Source: Algibacter sp045066735 (lineage in GTDB: Bacteria; Bacteroidota; Bacteroidia; Flavobacteriales; Flavobacteriaceae). From it: a DNA stretch of 64,000 bases. Positions 8,699 through 17,145 of the stretch are shown one piece after another; positions within the stretch are counted from its first letter, which is position 1; every line of letters begins with the position of its first letter. Made by a program: the position numbers and the translations under genes. The DNA lies in NCBI RefSeq assembly GCF_045066735.1, contig NZ_JBISHH010000023.1, positions 196,174 through 260,173 on the forward strand, read 5' to 3'. The notes beneath the pieces are model-generated. The model was given only the letters and a program-made list of their open reading frames with translations, was not told the DNA's origin and did not search any database.

Positions 8699-9573
8699 AA
8701 ATCTGGAAAAAATATTCTTTTTTGATATTTTGGGTGCATATATTTTACCCATTCACTTCCTCCGGTTGCCTCGGCAGTTTTACCGTTAATATTTAAATAA
8801 TGATTTGCGGTATTGTAATGCGCCATTACCCATTTAATATTTACAGTATAATCGTAATGCCTCATGGCATTTATTAAATCTTCATTCTCTTGCGATGCCT
8901 TAGGAAGCCCTTTAAACTTACTCCACAGGTTATTATGCTGATAAAACTTTGTAAATCTAATAAACTCATCTTTATAACGACCTTCAAAATCGGATAATGT
9001 GTACGTTTTTTTTCCAGTTTTATAATCCTTCCCTGCCGCTTGCCAGTACAAATGTTCAAAAGCATTTTCGTATGATGAGTTTTTATCAAACGTATCTCTA
9101 AAACGCTTATCAATTAAATTTATTAATTCTGTAGATGCGAATTCAATTTTACGGTATTGTGCACTCTGGAAACCACTTGCAGGCGTTAAAGTTGTTCTGA
9201 ATTTGTTGTATTGCTCTACATCCATACCATCTTTCATGATACTAAAAGAAGACGTTAACACATCAAAATAACGGCTTATACGCATTATTTTAACAGTAAA
9301 CGTTTCGGTATCAATGGTGTCGTTTTTAGCAATCTGATCCATTTCGGAAAGCACCATTTTAAACAACAACTCGTTCACTTGGTGGTACATTATAAAAACC
9401 AACTCATCTGGAAAAACCGTGCGTTGCACTTGCAAATTCAATAAAGCATCTGTTTGTATATAATCCCAATAATTAATGGGTTTACTATGCAATAAGCCTT
9501 CCAAATGCGCATCAACATCTTGGTCAATAGCCTCAAACTTAGCTTTAATTTGATCGGTAATTTTAGAGTTCAA
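8656..9573 (-). CDS. Tryptophan 2,3-dioxygenase family haem protein
   Basis: A 305-residue protein of the tryptophan 2,3-dioxygenase superfamily, which opens the indole ring of tryptophan to N-formylkynurenine using haem and O2. Signatures are YHQVNELLFKM (family HQ..EL.FK motif, His64 near the substrate), a His in WVMAHYNTANHYL at the likely haem-ligand position, and TGGSEW near the C-terminus matching the family's TGGS substrate loop. It starts 6 bp after the DUF3108 gene and its stop overlaps possible starts of the peptidase gene. No other kynurenine-pathway gene is present here, so a role in tryptophan catabolism or NAD synthesis is inferred from family only. Bacteroidota members are diverged from characterised enzymes, so activity on tryptophan is likely rather than certain. 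Confidence 0.85.
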   Translation of the reverse strand: MNSKITDQIKAKFEAIDQDVDAHLEGLLHSKPINYWDYIQTDALLNLQVQRTVFPDELVFIMYHQVNELLFKMVLSEMDQIAKNDTIDTETFTVKIMRISRYFDVLTSSFSIMKDGMDVEQYNKFRTTLTPASGFQSAQYRKIEFASTELINLIDKRFRDTFDKNSSYENAFEHLYWQAAGKDYKTGKKTYTLSDFEGRYKDEFIRFTKFYQHNNLWSKFKGLPKASQENEDLINAMRHYDYTVNIKWVMAHYNTANHYLNINGKTAEATGGSEWVKYMHPKYQKRIFFPDLWTEKEKETWGTNI

Positions 9574-9579
9574 AATTTA

Positions 9580-10362
9580 TTAGTTTTTAACAACAACATT
9601 AAAAGGGTGCTTTAACCCTCTAAAAGCGTCTAAATCTGCTCTAAGCGAACCCACAGCCAAATCTGCCTTTATACGCAAAGGTAATTTATTTTTATCTTTC
9701 GAAACCCATAGGGTTAAACTTTCTTCCTCTTTAAAAACGCGCCCTGCCATAACATAGGGTCTAAATTTTAAAGCTTTCACATCTCCAAAATCGGTTTCAA
9801 TAGTTTCTTCACCTAAATACTGCAATTTAAAACCATAATTCTCTTCATCAAAAAACATATCAATTTTCACCTCGCTACCAACCTTCAGGTTTTCCGTATC
9901 CAAATGATTGCGTAAATAGTAAAACGTAGATACCATATCTTGTATATTAGGCTTAGTATCAATAATTACTTTTTTATTATGCTTTTTATCGTTAACATGA
10001 GCTTTGTGGTTTTTCTGATCAAAATCAATCTCTAAATCCTTAGTGTGGCCACCCTCGTCAATATTACGTATAAACTTGTAAGGCAAAATAGTCTCTTTAT
10101 CAAAATATGTTTCGTAACGATCCTTCACCTTAAAAAACCACTTAATCATTCCAGTTGTCCAACCCTTTCCAACTACGTGATAAACAGGCTTACCGTTTAA
10201 AACCTCGTCATGCACAGACAGCGTAGCATTACCAGCCTTAAGCCAATTACTATAGCTCATTCTAAACTTAAACCATTCGCCATCTTCAAAAGCCGATTCT
10301 GACTGCGAAAAACTAGTTTGCGCAACAAAAACCAACAATAATATAAGTAGTATTCTTTTCAT
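9580..10362 (-). CDS. DUF3108 family exported protein
   Basis: About 260 residues. The start at 10362 (MKRILLILLLVFVAQTSFSQ) gives a clean signal peptide; the frame extends 5 codons upstream to another ATG, which would put MTYKE before it. The rest is beta-rich, with the pattern FKFRMSYSNWLKAGNATL at the front and LPLRIKADLAVGSLRADL at the end that marks DUF3108 proteins. These are thought to be periplasmic or outer-membrane beta proteins; the function is not known. It heads the minus-strand operon leading to the dioxygenase, M23 peptidase and pgi. Confidence 0.85.
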   Translation of the reverse strand: MKRILLILLLVFVAQTSFSQSESAFEDGEWFKFRMSYSNWLKAGNATLSVHDEVLNGKPVYHVVGKGWTTGMIKWFFKVKDRYETYFDKETILPYKFIRNIDEGGHTKDLEIDFDQKNHKAHVNDKKHNKKVIIDTKPNIQDMVSTFYYLRNHLDTENLKVGSEVKIDMFFDEENYGFKLQYLGEETIETDFGDVKALKFRPYVMAGRVFKEEESLTLWVSKDKNKLPLRIKADLAVGSLRADLDAFRGLKHPFNVVVKN

Positions 10363-10742
10363 TTCTTTGTAGGTCATATCATGTAACTTATTAAATGTAC
10401 AATTATTGTAACAAGCAATAAATTACAATTACTATTCCAAAAATAGAAAAATTATAATTACTCCCCGTATTTATTAGAAGCTCTTAACAATAATTTGTTA
10501 CAACCACCCGTAAATTTCTCACTTAAGCAAAACTAAAATAAAACTTTGGGCGTTCCCCGAAAAGGGTCGGGCTTTCCGCAGTCGCTTTTTTGTGTTGCAA
10601 TAGGTGCAACAACACAAAAAGAGCTCCAACAATGCTACAATCCCTAACGCAACCAACCGCAGAATTCAGCTATAAAAATAACTTTTAAGCCCTCTTATGT
10701 AAGCTTTGGTGCGATTATTGTTATATTTAGACCACTACAAAT
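10363..10742. other. Intergenic region between divergent operons with a dispersed repeat
   Basis: This 380-bp gap separates the DUF3108 operon (minus) from the histidine kinase (plus). It must hold both promoters, but no strong TAnnTTTG element stands out. The middle third is a noncoding repeat (10544-10650) related to one at 25338-25496. No reliable ORF was seen. Confidence 0.6.
10544..10650. repeat. Dispersed noncoding repeat, copy 1
   Basis: The left end reads CTTTGGGCGTTCCCC...GGGTCGGGCTTTCCGC and the right end CTACAATCCCTAACGC; both ends recur in the same order at 25338-25496. Between them is a perfect 11-bp inverted repeat, TTTTTGTGTTG (10587-10597) and CAACACAAAAA (10610-10620). I recall similar GGGCGTT...GGCTTTCCGC elements between genes in many Flavobacteriaceae. 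It is probably a small non-autonomous mobile or structured RNA-like repeat; this is inference. Confidence 0.65.
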
Positions 10743-12242
10743 ATGTTAATGAAAATAAAAAAACCGTCACTTCGTACCCGCATATTCCTTTCCATGATTC
10801 TCTTGGTTTTACTAGCATCTGTACTTATTACAGGCATTGCCATTTACCAATACAAAGAAGAAACTAAAGACTATCACACCGAGCGATTAGAGCGTAAAGA
10901 ACTAAACACAAAAACACACATAAAACGCGTACTAAACGGTAGGCAAAACACTTGGGAAGTAAAAACCGAAAATATTCCTGTAATATTTAAAGAAGAAATA
11001 TATAATATTGCCGACATACACAAACTACAAATTATACTTTACGATTTAGATGGCGGGCTATTAATAGCCTCTAGCGCAGGCTTACAAAAATCGGCTGTAG
11101 AAAAATGCTTGGGTGCCGATGTTTTAAATGCCATATCCAATACGCCAGATCATCGTTATGTGGATAAACATCTCGAAAACGGACAAACTTTTCAATCCTC
11201 TTTCACTTACGTTACCGATAACAGATCCAAACCCATTGCTATTTTAAATATTCCGTATTTGGAAAATGATGATTTTCTAGCCAAAGAACTCGATGAATTT
11301 TTGTCCCGAATTATCTACGCCTACCTATTCGTTTTACTTATGGCTATTGGTATTGCTTTTCTATTATCCAAATACATTACCAAATCTCTAAAAACAATTA
11401 GCGACAAAATAAACACTACACGTTTAGAAAAACAAAATCAACGTATTGAAATTAGCGATACTAGCGAAGAAATATCAACCCTCGTCAACTCATACAACAG
11501 CATGATAGACGAACTTGAAGAAAGCGCCGTACAACTTGCAAAAAGCGAACGCGAACAAGCTTGGCGCGAAATGGCAAAACAAGTGGCACACGAAATTAAA
11601 AACCCTCTAACACCAATGCGATTAACCGTGCAAAGCTTTCAGCGTAAGTTTAACCCAGAAGATGAAAACATACATTCTAAACTAGACGAATACAGCAAAA
11701 CACTTATTCAGCAAATAGACACCATGAGCTCCATTGCTTCAGCATTTTCCAACTTTGCAAAAATGCCAGCACAACAAAATGAAACTTTAAATGTAGTAGA
11801 AATTGTAAAACTAGCACTCGATATTTTTAACGAACACTATATCTATTTCACCACTGAGAAAGAGGAAATTATTGCCATTTTCGATAGAACACAACTTATT
11901 CGCGTGGTAACTAATTTGGTTAAAAACGCCATACAAGCCATGCCTCCAAAAGATGACCCCAAAATAAACATACATGTGGGCACAAATAATGGTAACGTTG
12001 TGCTAACAGTATCAGACAACGGATCGGGTGTTTTAGAAGAAAATAAAAAGAAACTTTTTGAACCTAAATTTACAACAAAAACTAGCGGCATGGGCCTTGG
12101 CTTGGCGATGGTTAAAAATATTGTGGAGACCTACAAAGGCTCAATTTCTTTTGAATCACAGATAGATAAAGGCGCTGTTTTTAAAGTAGTTTTCCCGCAA
12201 ACCACAGAACACTCTAATAATTTCAGAAATAATATTTCTTAA
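10743..12242 (+). CDS. Membrane sensor histidine kinase, NtrY-like
   Basis: A 499-residue two-component sensor. TM1 is at about residues 14-36, a periplasmic sensing region at 37-188, TM2 at 189-209, a HAMP linker at about 210-262, then the kinase core. The phospho-acceptor His283 lies in VAHEIKNPLTPMRL, the NtrY-type H-box. The N-box NLVKNAIQAM, G1 box DNGSGV, F-box FEPKFTTK and G2 box GMGLGLAMV are all intact. ATG codons at 10743 and 10749 are both possible starts. No response regulator gene is adjacent, so the partner is elsewhere. The enoyl-CoA hydratase gene follows after 42 bp and may be cotranscribed. The stimulus is unknown. Confidence 0.93.
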   Translation: MLMKIKKPSLRTRIFLSMILLVLLASVLITGIAIYQYKEETKDYHTERLERKELNTKTHIKRVLNGRQNTWEVKTENIPVIFKEEIYNIADIHKLQIILYDLDGGLLIASSAGLQKSAVEKCLGADVLNAISNTPDHRYVDKHLENGQTFQSSFTYVTDNRSKPIAILNIPYLENDDFLAKELDEFLSRIIYAYLFVLLMAIGIAFLLSKYITKSLKTISDKINTTRLEKQNQRIEISDTSEEISTLVNSYNSMIDELEESAVQLAKSEREQAWREMAKQVAHEIKNPLTPMRLTVQSFQRKFNPEDENIHSKLDEYSKTLIQQIDTMSSIASAFSNFAKMPAQQNETLNVVEIVKLALDIFNEHYIYFTTEKEEIIAIFDRTQLIRVVTNLVKNAIQAMPPKDDPKINIHVGTNNGNVVLTVSDNGSGVLEENKKKLFEPKFTTKTSGMGLGLAMVKNIVETYKGSISFESQIDKGAVFKVVFPQTTEHSNNFRNNIS

Positions 12243-12284
12243 AAAACAAGTAAATTAGCAAGAGATTAAAAAAGACTAAATATT

Positions 12285-13067
12285 ATGAATTTCGAAAACA
12301 TATTAACCGAAACCAACAACGGTATTACCCAAATCACAATTAACCGCCCAACCAAACTTAACGCACTTAATAAAGACACGATACAAGAATTGCACGAGGC
12401 ATTTAAAGCAGCCAATAAAGATAAAAACACGAAAGTTATTATTTTAACAGGTAGTGGAGAAAAAGCTTTTGTTGCTGGCGCAGATATAAGTGAGTTTGCC
12501 AATTTCTCTGAAGAAAAAGGAGGTAAACTAGCCGCAAAAGGTCAAAAAATATTATTTGATTATGTAGAAAATTTAGCAACTCCAGTCATTGCTGCAGTAA
12601 ATGGATTTGCTTTAGGTGGCGGATTAGAGTTAGCTATGGCTTGCCATATTAGGCTCGCTAGCGACAATGCTAAAATGGGACTACCAGAAGTATCTCTTGG
12701 AGTTATTCCTGGTTACGGAGGCACACAACGACTACCACAACTTATAGGAAAAGGCCGTGCATTAGAAATGATTATGACTGCAGGAATGATTGATGCTGAA
12801 ACTGCCAAAAACTACGGCTTAGTAAACCATGTAGTAGCACAAGCGGAGCTTATACCTTTAGCCGAAAAAATGGCCAATAAAATAATGAAAAACTCATCTG
12901 TAGCTATCGCCAAAGCAATTAAAGCCGTAAATGCAGGCATTAAAGAAGGTGAAAACGGATATAAAACAGAAATAAAGCAATTTGGAAAAAGCTTTGGAAC
13001 CGCAGACTTCAAGGAAGGAACTACTGCTTTTTTACAAAAACGTCCTGCTGAATTTCCAGGAGAATAA
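12285..13067 (+). CDS. Enoyl-CoA hydratase/isomerase family protein
   Basis: A 260-residue crotonase-fold enzyme that probably hydrates trans-2-enoyl-CoA to 3-hydroxyacyl-CoA in beta-oxidation or a related acyl-CoA pathway. The oxyanion-hole motif AFVAGADI is at residues 61-68 and NGFALGGGLELAMAC at 106-120. Both catalytic glutamates of true hydratases are present: Glu115 in GGGLELA and Glu135 in GLPEVSLG. Length and motifs match short-chain crotonases, and there is no fused dehydrogenase. It follows the histidine kinase and ends before a strong terminator. Confidence 0.93.
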   Translation: MNFENILTETNNGITQITINRPTKLNALNKDTIQELHEAFKAANKDKNTKVIILTGSGEKAFVAGADISEFANFSEEKGGKLAAKGQKILFDYVENLATPVIAAVNGFALGGGLELAMACHIRLASDNAKMGLPEVSLGVIPGYGGTQRLPQLIGKGRALEMIMTAGMIDAETAKNYGLVNHVVAQAELIPLAEKMANKIMKNSSVAIAKAIKAVNAGIKEGENGYKTEIKQFGKSFGTADFKEGTTAFLQKRPAEFPGE

Positions 13068-13093
13068 GTATAATATTTTTTTATTAAATATCG

Positions 13094-13131
13094 AGGATAG
13101 CTTTTTACCTAAAACAGCTATCCTTTTTTTT
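13094..13131 (+). terminator. Terminator after enoyl-CoA hydratase gene
   Basis: Perfect 9-bp stem aggatagct (13094-13102) / agctatcct (13116-13124) followed by a T-run. Confidence 0.85.
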
Positions 13132-13161
13132 GTCGAATAATATTAATAAAAACTTGAACTA

Positions 13162-13464
13162 CTAATGTTTCCAACGACTTAAATGATCTATTTCGTCACC
13201 AATAAGTCTATCAAATATTTTCGATGCAATAATCCAATACATCAAGCAATAAGCAACTCCAATAATTAAAAAAAAGTACTCTAATATTGTATTCGTAATT
13301 ATTTTAAACAAATAAATTACACCTACTACATTTAAAGTCCCCCATACAATATGTAATGCAATTCGTTTAAGAAGCCAGTTTGCTTGTGTATTTGCATTAT
13401 CAAATTTAATAATTTTAAATACTATATTTTCTTTAAAACGACTTAGTTGATTAAGTGTATTCAT
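13162..13464 (-). CDS. Small membrane protein with two or three hydrophobic segments
   Basis: A 100-residue protein of unrecognised family. A charged N-terminal stretch of about 30 residues precedes hydrophobic segments at about residues 35-55 (IALHIVWGTLNVVGVIYLF) and 60-85 (ILEYFFLIIGVAYCLMYWIIA), and a polar C-terminus (DRLIGDEIDHLSRWKH). It reads on its own between two terminators. Similar short two-helix proteins are frequent in Flavobacteriaceae; function unknown. Coding status is likely rather than certain. Confidence 0.6.
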   Translation of the reverse strand: MNTLNQLSRFKENIVFKIIKFDNANTQANWLLKRIALHIVWGTLNVVGVIYLFKIITNTILEYFFLIIGVAYCLMYWIIASKIFDRLIGDEIDHLSRWKH

Positions 13465-13492
13465 CGATTAGTTATTTTTTGAGAAAAAAAAA

Positions 13493-13514
13493 GGGTGAAC
13501 CTTTTGGTTCACCC
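13493..13514 (-). terminator. Terminator of paralog array unit 1
   Basis: Perfect 9-bp stem gggtgaacc / ggttcaccc with a TTTT loop, flanked by an A-run on the left and a T-run on the right, so it can act on both strands. It closes the gene at 13535; its sequence differs from the terminators of the other three array units. Confidence 0.85.
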
Positions 13515-13534
13515 TTTTTTAAGCTGAGTTAGAA

Positions 13535-14137
13535 TTAATTTATTGTTTTTGTAAATGTTCTACCTTCTGAATGGCAAACTACTTCAAATTTACCTTCTTT
13601 TAAATCTGATAATTTGTAAACTCTTTCAATAATTTTAGAGTTTTCAACTTTTTCTGAATAAACAGACTCTAAACCATTGTGAGCAGTATCAGATTCATAA
13701 TAGATATCAATTTCTAAAGGAGTTTCATCTAGAGAAAGCTTAGTTACATAAAGTAAATCTCCTACAACGCGTGTTACAGGCTTGTAAATTACTTTTTCTT
13801 CAGCTTTGTCAAATGTAACGCCATTAGCTCCTACCGTAAAAGGTATTGTACTAATCTCTACATCTTTATCTACTTCAAATAAGTAGTCTCCATCTGGCAA
13901 TTCAGTTAAATCGAAACCTTTAGTATAGCTTCCAGATTTCTGTATAAACTCTTTGTATAATACAATGCCATTTTCATCTTTAATAGATAAAAGATTCCCT
14001 TTTTTAACATCTGTTAAAGTAAGTGAGGTTTTGTCTGCTTCATTTTTAATTGAAACTTCATTTGCGAAACTTGAAATAGTAGCAAAAATTGTTACCATTA
14101 AGATTCCTTTTCTAAGGTGTTTAATTACGTTTTTCAT
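13535..14137 (-). CDS. Secreted two-domain protein, array paralog 1
   Basis: A 200-residue member of a four-gene family in tandem here. The signal peptide ends near FANE (residue about 27). The mature protein appears to be two related beta-sandwich halves: a first half with the conserved core GNLLSIKDENGIVLYKEF, then KGFDLTELPDGDYLFEVDKD, and a second half ending in YKLSDLKEGKFEVVC. The first half resembles DUF3244-type Ig-like domains of exported Bacteroidota proteins, but I cannot assign the family with certainty. There is no T9SS sorting domain or lipobox, so a periplasmic or soluble extracellular location is expected. It is the most diverged of the four paralogs. Confidence 0.82.
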   Translation of the reverse strand: MKNVIKHLRKGILMVTIFATISSFANEVSIKNEADKTSLTLTDVKKGNLLSIKDENGIVLYKEFIQKSGSYTKGFDLTELPDGDYLFEVDKDVEISTIPFTVGANGVTFDKAEEKVIYKPVTRVVGDLLYVTKLSLDETPLEIDIYYESDTAHNGLESVYSEKVENSKIIERVYKLSDLKEGKFEVVCHSEGRTFTKTIN

Positions 14138-14165
14138 GATTTGGTGTTTTTAACGTTCAACATGT

Positions 14166-14195
14166 CAAAATTACAACCAAACAACCAAACTCAAA
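14166..14195 (-). promoter_or_regulatory. Promoter of array paralog 1
   Basis: On the minus strand, TTTG (14195-14192), an 18-bp spacer and TAATTTTG (14173-14166) match the Bacteroidota TTTG/TAnnTTTG promoter. The same arrangement with the same spacing precedes paralogs 2 and 3. Confidence 0.7.
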
Positions 14196-14472
14196 ACATT
14201 GATTTTGATGTATTTATATACTATTTTAACCGTTATTATTACATCAATTTAATGTTAAGTTAATATAACATATCTGCCGGTTAAAAAGACATAGAAACAA
14301 CATAATTATTAAATAACAGCGCCCCCAGTAGATCAATTATATTCCATAAAACAACAAGTAGATTCCAAAGCTCGTAAATTTAAAAAGTAACACTAATAAC
14401 TATTCGTACAAAAGACTCGTTAATTAAAACCGTTCACTTTTCTTTCAATGTTAAGTTAAGTTTAAAGCAAAA

Positions 14473-14497
14473 AAAGTGGGCTGTAAAAGCCCACTTT
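14473..14497 (-). terminator. Terminator of array unit 2
   Basis: Stem aaagtgggc / gcccacttt. The same stem sequence is reused after paralogs 3 and 4, so terminators were copied along with the genes. Confidence 0.85.
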
Positions 14498-14519
14498 ATC
14501 AACTAAACTAAATTAGATG

Positions 14520-15113
14520 CTAATTATTGATATATTTTACATACTCATTGTTATCCGAGTTCATTACAATTTTATAATTTCCTTCTTCAAGCTTATAAGC
14601 CTTTCCAATAGTTTGTAAGTTTTCAAACTTATCAGAATAAAGCATCTCGAAATCCCCATTATAGTTAGCATAAATGGTAATTTTTAAACTTGCATAATTT
14701 GGAGAAAGTTTTGTTATAAATACATAACCGTCTTTTTCTCTAACAAAAGGTTTAAAAACAGTAACTTCTTCATCTTTTTTAAAGACTACTGTACTAGATT
14801 TTACGGTGAAAGGAATTGTTTTAACCTCTATTTCTTTATCAACTTGAAAGAAATAATCGCCATCTGGCAAAGCTGTTAGGTCAAATCCTTTTTTGTAAGT
14901 TCCAGTTTCTAAAATTGATTCCTTATACAAAGTGACACCATTCTGATCTTTGATAGACAATAAGTTACCTTTTTTTACATTGTAAACCGTTAAGGCCGTT
15001 TTTATAAGACCCTTTTTTAAGGATGAAGATTTCTCTTTTGCATTACCTACTAATACAGCTAACATAAGTACTGCTAATAGGATTTTTTTGGAATGTTTAA
15101 TTACGTTTTTCAT
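14520..15113 (-). CDS. Secreted two-domain protein, array paralog 2
   Basis: A 197-residue exported protein closely related to paralog 3. The signal peptide starts MKNVIKHSKKILLAVLMLAV and ends near NAKE. The conserved first-half core is KKGNLLSIKDQNGVTLYKES, then GFDLTALPDGDYFFQVDK and TIPFTV. The second half repeats the plan with YKLEEGNYKIVMNSDNNEY before the C-terminus YINN. It has its own promoter and terminator. No catalytic motif is visible, so a structural, binding or adhesion role is more likely than enzymatic. Function unknown. Confidence 0.82.
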   Translation of the reverse strand: MKNVIKHSKKILLAVLMLAVLVGNAKEKSSSLKKGLIKTALTVYNVKKGNLLSIKDQNGVTLYKESILETGTYKKGFDLTALPDGDYFFQVDKEIEVKTIPFTVKSSTVVFKKDEEVTVFKPFVREKDGYVFITKLSPNYASLKITIYANYNGDFEMLYSDKFENLQTIGKAYKLEEGNYKIVMNSDNNEYVKYINN

Positions 15114-15143
15114 AATACTTGGTTTTAATAACGTTCAACATGT

Positions 15144-15173
15144 CAAAAATACAACAGATAAACCAAACTCAAA
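15144..15173 (-). promoter_or_regulatory. Promoter of array paralog 2
   Basis: On the minus strand, TTTG (15173-15170), an 18-bp spacer and TATTTTTG (15151-15144). Identical spacing to paralogs 1 and 3. Confidence 0.7.
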
Positions 15174-15453
15174 TCATTGATTTTCACCAATTTATGTGCT
15201 ATTTTATCTGTTATTATTAAGTTAAAAAATTATGAATTAAAATAGTATATAACGAAGTTAAAACTACATAGATACTAATTTTAACTATAACAAACCTTTA
15301 GCATTATCATCCAAAAATCAGTTTGATTGTAAGCTTAGAAATTTAATTGTGTATTTTAAAAAAATCACTTCTCGCAAAAAATAAAACCATAGCGCAAAAA
15401 ATAAAAAAAAACGCCTTCACAATGCACCCTATATAGTTAACTTTAAAGCAAAA

Positions 15454-15480
15454 AAAAGTGGGCTACCACGGCCCACTTTT
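15454..15480 (-). terminator. Terminator of array unit 3
   Basis: Perfect 10-bp stem aaaagtgggc / gcccactttt with a 7-nt loop, preceded by an A-run on the plus strand. Confidence 0.85.
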
Positions 15481-15511
15481 ACAACTAAACTAAACTAAAT
15501 AAGACATTAAA

Positions 15512-16105
15512 CTAATTATTAATGTATTTTATATACTCCTTATTATCAGAGTTTAAAACTATTTTATAGCTTCCTTTTTCAAGTCTGTAAACTTTTTCAA
15601 TAGTTTGTAAATTTTCTATTTTATCCGATTGAAGTAATTGATACTCACCTTTATAGTTAGCATAAATATTTACTTTTAAAGCACCATAGTCTGGAGATAA
15701 TTTCGAGATAAATACAACACCATCTTTTTCTTTTACATAAGGTTTAAAAACAGTAACCTCTTCGTTCTTGTTAAATACCACCTTATTATACTCTACAGTA
15801 AAAGGTATTGTATTGATTTCAACATCTTTATCTACTTCAAAGAAATAGCTACCGTTTGGTAAAGCTGTTAAATCGAATCCTTTTTTGTAAGTTCCAGATT
15901 CTAAAATTAACTCCTTATATAAAGTGATACCGTTCTGATCTTTGATTGATAACAAATTACCTTCCTTCACATTATTAATTGTTAAGGCAGTTTTTATAAG
16001 TCCTTTCTTTAAGGATGATGTTTTTTCTTTTGCATTACCTACTAATACAGTTAACATAGCTACTGCTAATAGGATTTTTTTGGAATGTTTAATTACGTTT
16101 TTCAT
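15512..16105 (-). CDS. Secreted two-domain protein, array paralog 3
   Basis: A 197-residue paralog. An upstream ATG at 16168 would add 21 residues and lies upstream of the -7 box; the start at 16105 (MKNVIKHSKKILLAVAML) matches paralog 2 and gives a clean signal peptide. Shared core: GNLLSIKDQNGITLYKEL, GFDLTALPNGSYFFEVDKD, INTIPFTV; second half YRLEKGSYKIVLNSDNKEY and C-terminus YINN. It is the closest relative of paralog 2, including the signal peptide, which points to a recent duplication. Function unknown. Confidence 0.82.
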   Translation of the reverse strand: MKNVIKHSKKILLAVAMLTVLVGNAKEKTSSLKKGLIKTALTINNVKEGNLLSIKDQNGITLYKELILESGTYKKGFDLTALPNGSYFFEVDKDVEINTIPFTVEYNKVVFNKNEEVTVFKPYVKEKDGVVFISKLSPDYGALKVNIYANYKGEYQLLQSDKIENLQTIEKVYRLEKGSYKIVLNSDNKEYIKYINN

Positions 16106-16134
16106 AATATTGGTTTTAGTAACGTTCAACAAGA

Positions 16135-16164
16135 CAAAAATACAACAGACAAACCAAACACAAA
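16135..16164 (-). promoter_or_regulatory. Promoter of array paralog 3
   Basis: On the minus strand, TTTG (16164-16161), an 18-bp spacer and TATTTTTG (16142-16135). The predicted transcript starts about 25 nt before the ATG at 16105. Confidence 0.7.
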
Positions 16165-16462
16165 GCATTGATTTTGATGGGTTTCTGTGCTATTTTAACC
16201 GTTATTATTACATTATCAAAAGGTTAATTAAAATAGCATATATTGAGGTTAAAAAAGCATCAAAAATGGATATCGACCAAAAAGAAACCTCTAGAAATAC
16301 TAAGTATAAAAATAAATTTGGAATTAGCTTTTAAAGCAAAAAACTAGAAAGCTCTGAGAACTATTGGCTGGGAGATAATTTCTAAAAACTGAAGATGTTC
16401 ATTTTACTGAAAAAAAATAGAAATGTAGTAGTTAAGCTTGTCAGGTAAAAATAGAGCAAAAA

Positions 16463-16487
16463 AAAGTGGGCCACCACAGCCCACTTT
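16463..16487 (-). terminator. Terminator of array unit 4
   Basis: Stem aaagtgggc / gcccacttt with an A-run on the plus strand side, as for units 2 and 3. Confidence 0.85.
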
Positions 16488-16519
16488 ACCAACTAAACTA
16501 AACTAAATAAGACATTAAA

Positions 16520-17116
16520 CTAATTAATGAATTTTGTATACTCTTTATTATTAGAGTTTATTATTATTTTATAACTTCCTTTTTCAAGCCTGTATGCTTT
16601 TTGAATTAATTGAGAGTTTTCTATTTGATCTGCATGTAGCAATTCTAACTCTCCATTATAATTCGCATAAATTTCAATTTTTGCTTTTGAAAAATCTGGC
16701 AAAAACTGTGTAATATAAATCGCATCATCTTGCTGTCTAACAAATGGTTTGTAAACAGTAACTTCAGCTTCTCTATTAAAAGCAACTTCATTATTACTTA
16801 CTATAAAAGGAATTGTTTTTATTTCAACATCTTTATCAACTTCAAAAAAATAATTTCCGCTTGGTAAAGCTGTTAAGTCAAATCCTTTTTTATAAATTCC
16901 AGACTCTTCAATGAACTCTTTATATAATGTTATGCCATTTTCATCTTTTACAGATAATAGGTTTCCAGCTTTTACATTATTAATAGTTAGTGCTGTTTTA
17001 ATTACATCCTTACCAACAAGTATACCATTACTTGTATTTGCGGCATTGCTTAACAAGGTTGTGCAAAACACAGCTGATAAAACAATTTTTTTTGAGATGA
17101 TAATAGCGTTTTTCAT
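16520..17116 (-). CDS. Secreted two-domain protein, array paralog 4
   Basis: A 198-residue paralog. The start at 17116 (MKNAIIISKKIVLSAVFC) is chosen over an ATG 5 codons upstream because it matches the family N-terminus. The mature region keeps GNLLSVKDENGITLYKEF, GFDLTALPSGNYFFEVDKD, IKTIPFIV and the second-half YRLEKGSYKIIINSNNKEY. It lies at the promoter-proximal end of the array and diverges from the AraC regulator at 17319 across a 202-bp gap. Function unknown. Confidence 0.82.
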   Translation of the reverse strand: MKNAIIISKKIVLSAVFCTTLLSNAANTSNGILVGKDVIKTALTINNVKAGNLLSVKDENGITLYKEFIEESGIYKKGFDLTALPSGNYFFEVDKDVEIKTIPFIVSNNEVAFNREAEVTVYKPFVRQQDDAIYITQFLPDFSKAKIEIYANYNGELELLHADQIENSQLIQKAYRLEKGSYKIIINSNNKEYTKFIN

Positions 17117-17145
17117 GATTTGGGCGTTCAATCTAACTTACGGTA

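Larger units (their letters stand above)
14138..14519. other. Intergenic region between array units 1 and 2
   Basis: Holds the promoter and short leader of paralog 1 at its left end and the terminator of paralog 2 at its right end. The middle (about 14275-14460) shows no ORF or repeat that I can support. Confidence 0.6.
15114..15511. other. Intergenic region between array units 2 and 3
   Basis: Contains the promoter of paralog 2 next to its start and the terminator of paralog 3 at the far end. The first ~110 bp upstream of the gene align by eye with the regions upstream of paralogs 1 and 3. The stretch 15240-15440 shows nothing recognisable. Confidence 0.6.
16106..16519. other. Intergenic region between array units 3 and 4
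   Basis: Contains the promoter of paralog 3 and the terminator of paralog 4. The middle (16250-16450) is AT-rich with no supported gene. Confidence 0.6.

Noticed and set aside
8699..8752. Longer N-terminus for the M23 lipoprotein
   Set aside because: It overlaps the dioxygenase gene by about 97 bp and puts 45 residues before the lipobox Cys.
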